Origin: Nocardiopsis prasina DSM 43845
GTDB lineage: Bacteria > Actinomycetota > Actinomycetes > Streptosporangiales > Streptosporangiaceae
DNA length: 33,731 nt
Direction: 5' to 3'
Assembly: GCF_000341265.1 (NCBI RefSeq)
Contig: NZ_ANAE01000081.1
Span: forward strand, 1-33,731
The notes under the pieces are model-generated. The model had not been told where the DNA came from. It made no database searches and saw only the letters and a list, made by a program, of their open reading frames with translations. The translations under genes were made by a program, and so were the position numbers. Every line of letters starts with the position of its first letter. Within the stretch, counting starts at the first letter, position 1. Shown here piece after piece: positions 32,432 to 33,731 of the stretch.

Positions 32432-33731
32432 AGTGGAATGCGATGACCTTGGCCCCCTGGTCCTGGGAGTCAGCCAGGTCGACCAGCACCACGGCCCCGG
32501 GCACGGCCTCGAACTGCCCCTCCGGCTGCCTCGCCTCGAAGTACCCGGCCGCCCTGACCGGCTCCGGGAGATCGATCCGGTGCACCTCGCCGCCACCCCA
32601 GGGAGCGACGTTGACCGGAGTCTCCGGGTCGTCCGACTCGAGCTTGACCACCGCGTCCTCCAGAGCCAGCACGTAGCTACTGATCGACGCCGTGGGCACC
32701 GCCCGCTCCTCGGTGGCCAGGATTTGGCCGTCGAACCGGCGCAACTCGTAACCGGCGGCCTTGACAGAAGGAGCGCGCTGGGCGACGAGGAACCCGTCTT
32801 CAAGCGTGCGAGCCAGGTAATGGTGCTCTTCTTCCTCGAGCCCTGTCGCGTCACCCACGACCCCACCCGTGACCGGATCGAACACGTACCTCTCGCTGAA
32901 CTGTTCGTCCTGATACGACGACCCCTGGTCGTGGTACACGGGAAGCACCTCACCCGCCCCACGCACGGAACGGCGTTCGGAGGTCAGGAACGCTGCTTCC
33001 TCACCCTCCAGGTGCCACAGAACCGACCCGTCCCCAGGGTCCAGAGCGATCAGCTCGGCGTCGAGCGAACCGCAGCCCGCTCGTACGACCACCGCGTCGG
33101 AGAACACCACCGGCCGGTCAGCCCGGTGCACCTTCGATCCCTCACACGTGAACAGGTCCTCGGTCCGCCACAGCTCGGATCCGTCCTCGTCCGAGAGCAT
33201 CGCCCCCGAGAGCCCGTCACCGGCCTCCAAGTGGAAGACACCCCCGTCGCCAGCGACACCCACGTTGAAGGGCCCTGGCTTCTCGACGTCGGGGGCGATC
33301 GGCTCCTCGAAGTCGCCGACGACCTCACCGCTGACTCCGTCCAGGACCACACGCCGCCACTCGACCGGAGGGACGGACCCCTCCTCGTCGTCGGCCGCCC
33401 CGACCTCCTCGTCCGGTGCTTCCTTCGGGTACATCACGTGAACCCGCTCCCCGGAGGAGGACACGTCCGTCAACGCACGGACACCCTCGTCGTCCACGGT
33501 GAAACTCCACCGCTCCTCACCGGTCACCCCGTCCAGGGCCACCACTCCCCGAGCCGTACGCACCAGGGCACCGCGCGGGAGGGGGGTCACCTCCACATCC
33601 CCCCAGTGACCTTCAGCGGTCCACTCCCACGCCACCTCGGAGATCGACCCCGGCACGGCGGCGTCCGACCACTCACCGTCCAACTCCTCGTGGCTGACCG
33701 AGACACCCCCGAACCCCAGCACAGAACAGGC
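32430..33731 (-). CDS. PQQ-like beta-propeller lipoprotein, 5' end outside window
   Basis: The gene enters from the right edge. The first codons visible read Ala-Cys-Ser-Val-Leu-Gly, so the lipobox Cys (33726-33728) is in the window and only the signal peptide is missing; the GTG at 33722 is therefore not the true start. About 433 residues are present. Blades include RGVVALDGVTGEERWSF, VVLDGVSGEVVGDF and LIALDPGDGSVLWHLEGE. It is a paralog of the protein at 22249 (compare SEVAWEWTAEG with TSVGWDWEAPE) and of the decayed gene at 17200-18327. Likely a surface-bound scaffold or sensor. Confidence 0.88.
   Translation of the reverse strand, partial: ACSVLGFGGVSVSHEELDGEWSDAAVPGSISEVAWEWTAEGHWGDVEVTPLPRGALVRTARGVVALDGVTGEERWSFTVDDEGVRALTDVSSSGERVHVMYPKEAPDEEVGAADDEEGSVPPVEWRRVVLDGVSGEVVGDFEEPIAPDVEKPGPFNVGVAGDGGVFHLEAGDGLSGAMLSDEDGSELWRTEDLFTCEGSKVHRADRPVVFSDAVVVRAGCGSLDAELIALDPGDGSVLWHLEGEEAAFLTSERRSVRGAGEVLPVYHDQGSSYQDEQFSERYVFDPVTGGVVGDATGLEEEEHHYLARTLEDGFLVAQRAPSVKAAGYELRRFDGQILATEERAVPTASISSYVLALEDAVVKLESDDPETPVNVAPWGGGEVHRIDLPEPVRAAGYFEARQPEGQFEAVPGAVVLVDLADSQDQGAKVIAFH

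Noticed and set aside
1..33731. tRNA or rRNA genes
   Set aside because: No cloverleaf with a GGTTCGAAT-type T arm and no rRNA-like stretch was recognised by eye; a tRNAscan run would settle it.

Overview
The window looks like chromosomal DNA of a high-GC actinomycete. The evidence is GC-rich third codon positions, frequent GTG/TTG starts, AGGAG-type ribosome sites, actinobacterial-type Ser/Thr kinases and an actinobacterial type VII secretion system (T7SS). A Nocardiopsis-like or other filamentous actinomycete is a reasonable guess from style only; no marker gene proves the genus.

Left edge (1-3097): a short three-spacer type I-E-like CRISPR array with no cas genes in the window. Its degenerate last repeat touches the 3' end of a leftward MFS transporter gene. 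A long intergenic region with a CRP-like palindrome follows, then a small gene of unknown function.

Kinase cluster (3098-11397): four tandem paralogous membrane proteins, each with a cytoplasmic Ser/Thr-kinase domain, one TM helix and an extracytoplasmic WD40/PQQ-like beta-propeller. The third has lost its catalytic residues (HGS for HRD, DPG for DFG) and is predicted to be a pseudokinase. The first and fourth are the closest pair.

T7SS core (11657-17173): eccD (leftward) and a three-ATPase eccC (rightward) diverge from a 144-bp region holding an 8-bp inverted repeat. eccB, eccE and mycP are not in the window.

Module region (about 17200-27491): a frameshifted beta-propeller pseudogene comes first, then two copies of the same three-gene module: a WXG100-like small protein, a large protein of about 870-890 aa, and a lipoprotein of about 168 aa. 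Copy A is leftward and strikingly AT-rich (18401-21945). Copy B is rightward and has the host's high GC (23879-27491). Between them lies an intact PQQ-like propeller lipoprotein gene with a strong terminator.

esx region (27606-33731): a clear promoter drives an EsxB-like/EsxA-like WXG100 pair, a small single-TM protein, and a second degenerate kinase (GFG for DFG) carrying a Pro-rich decapeptide repeat, a TM helix and an FN3-like exterior domain. A lipoprotein follows, then a convergent PQQ-like lipoprotein gene that runs off the right edge.

Taken together this reads as a T7SS locus with two probable secretion-substrate modules and an unusual number of kinase or pseudokinase receptors with exterior propeller or FN3 domains. 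The most notable signal is a C-terminal motif, [F/I]-x3-D-x-E-[A/S]-S-x-D-F, at the same position in all three W-less WXG100-like proteins. That, the duplicated module and the pseudokinases are the best candidates for undescribed biology.
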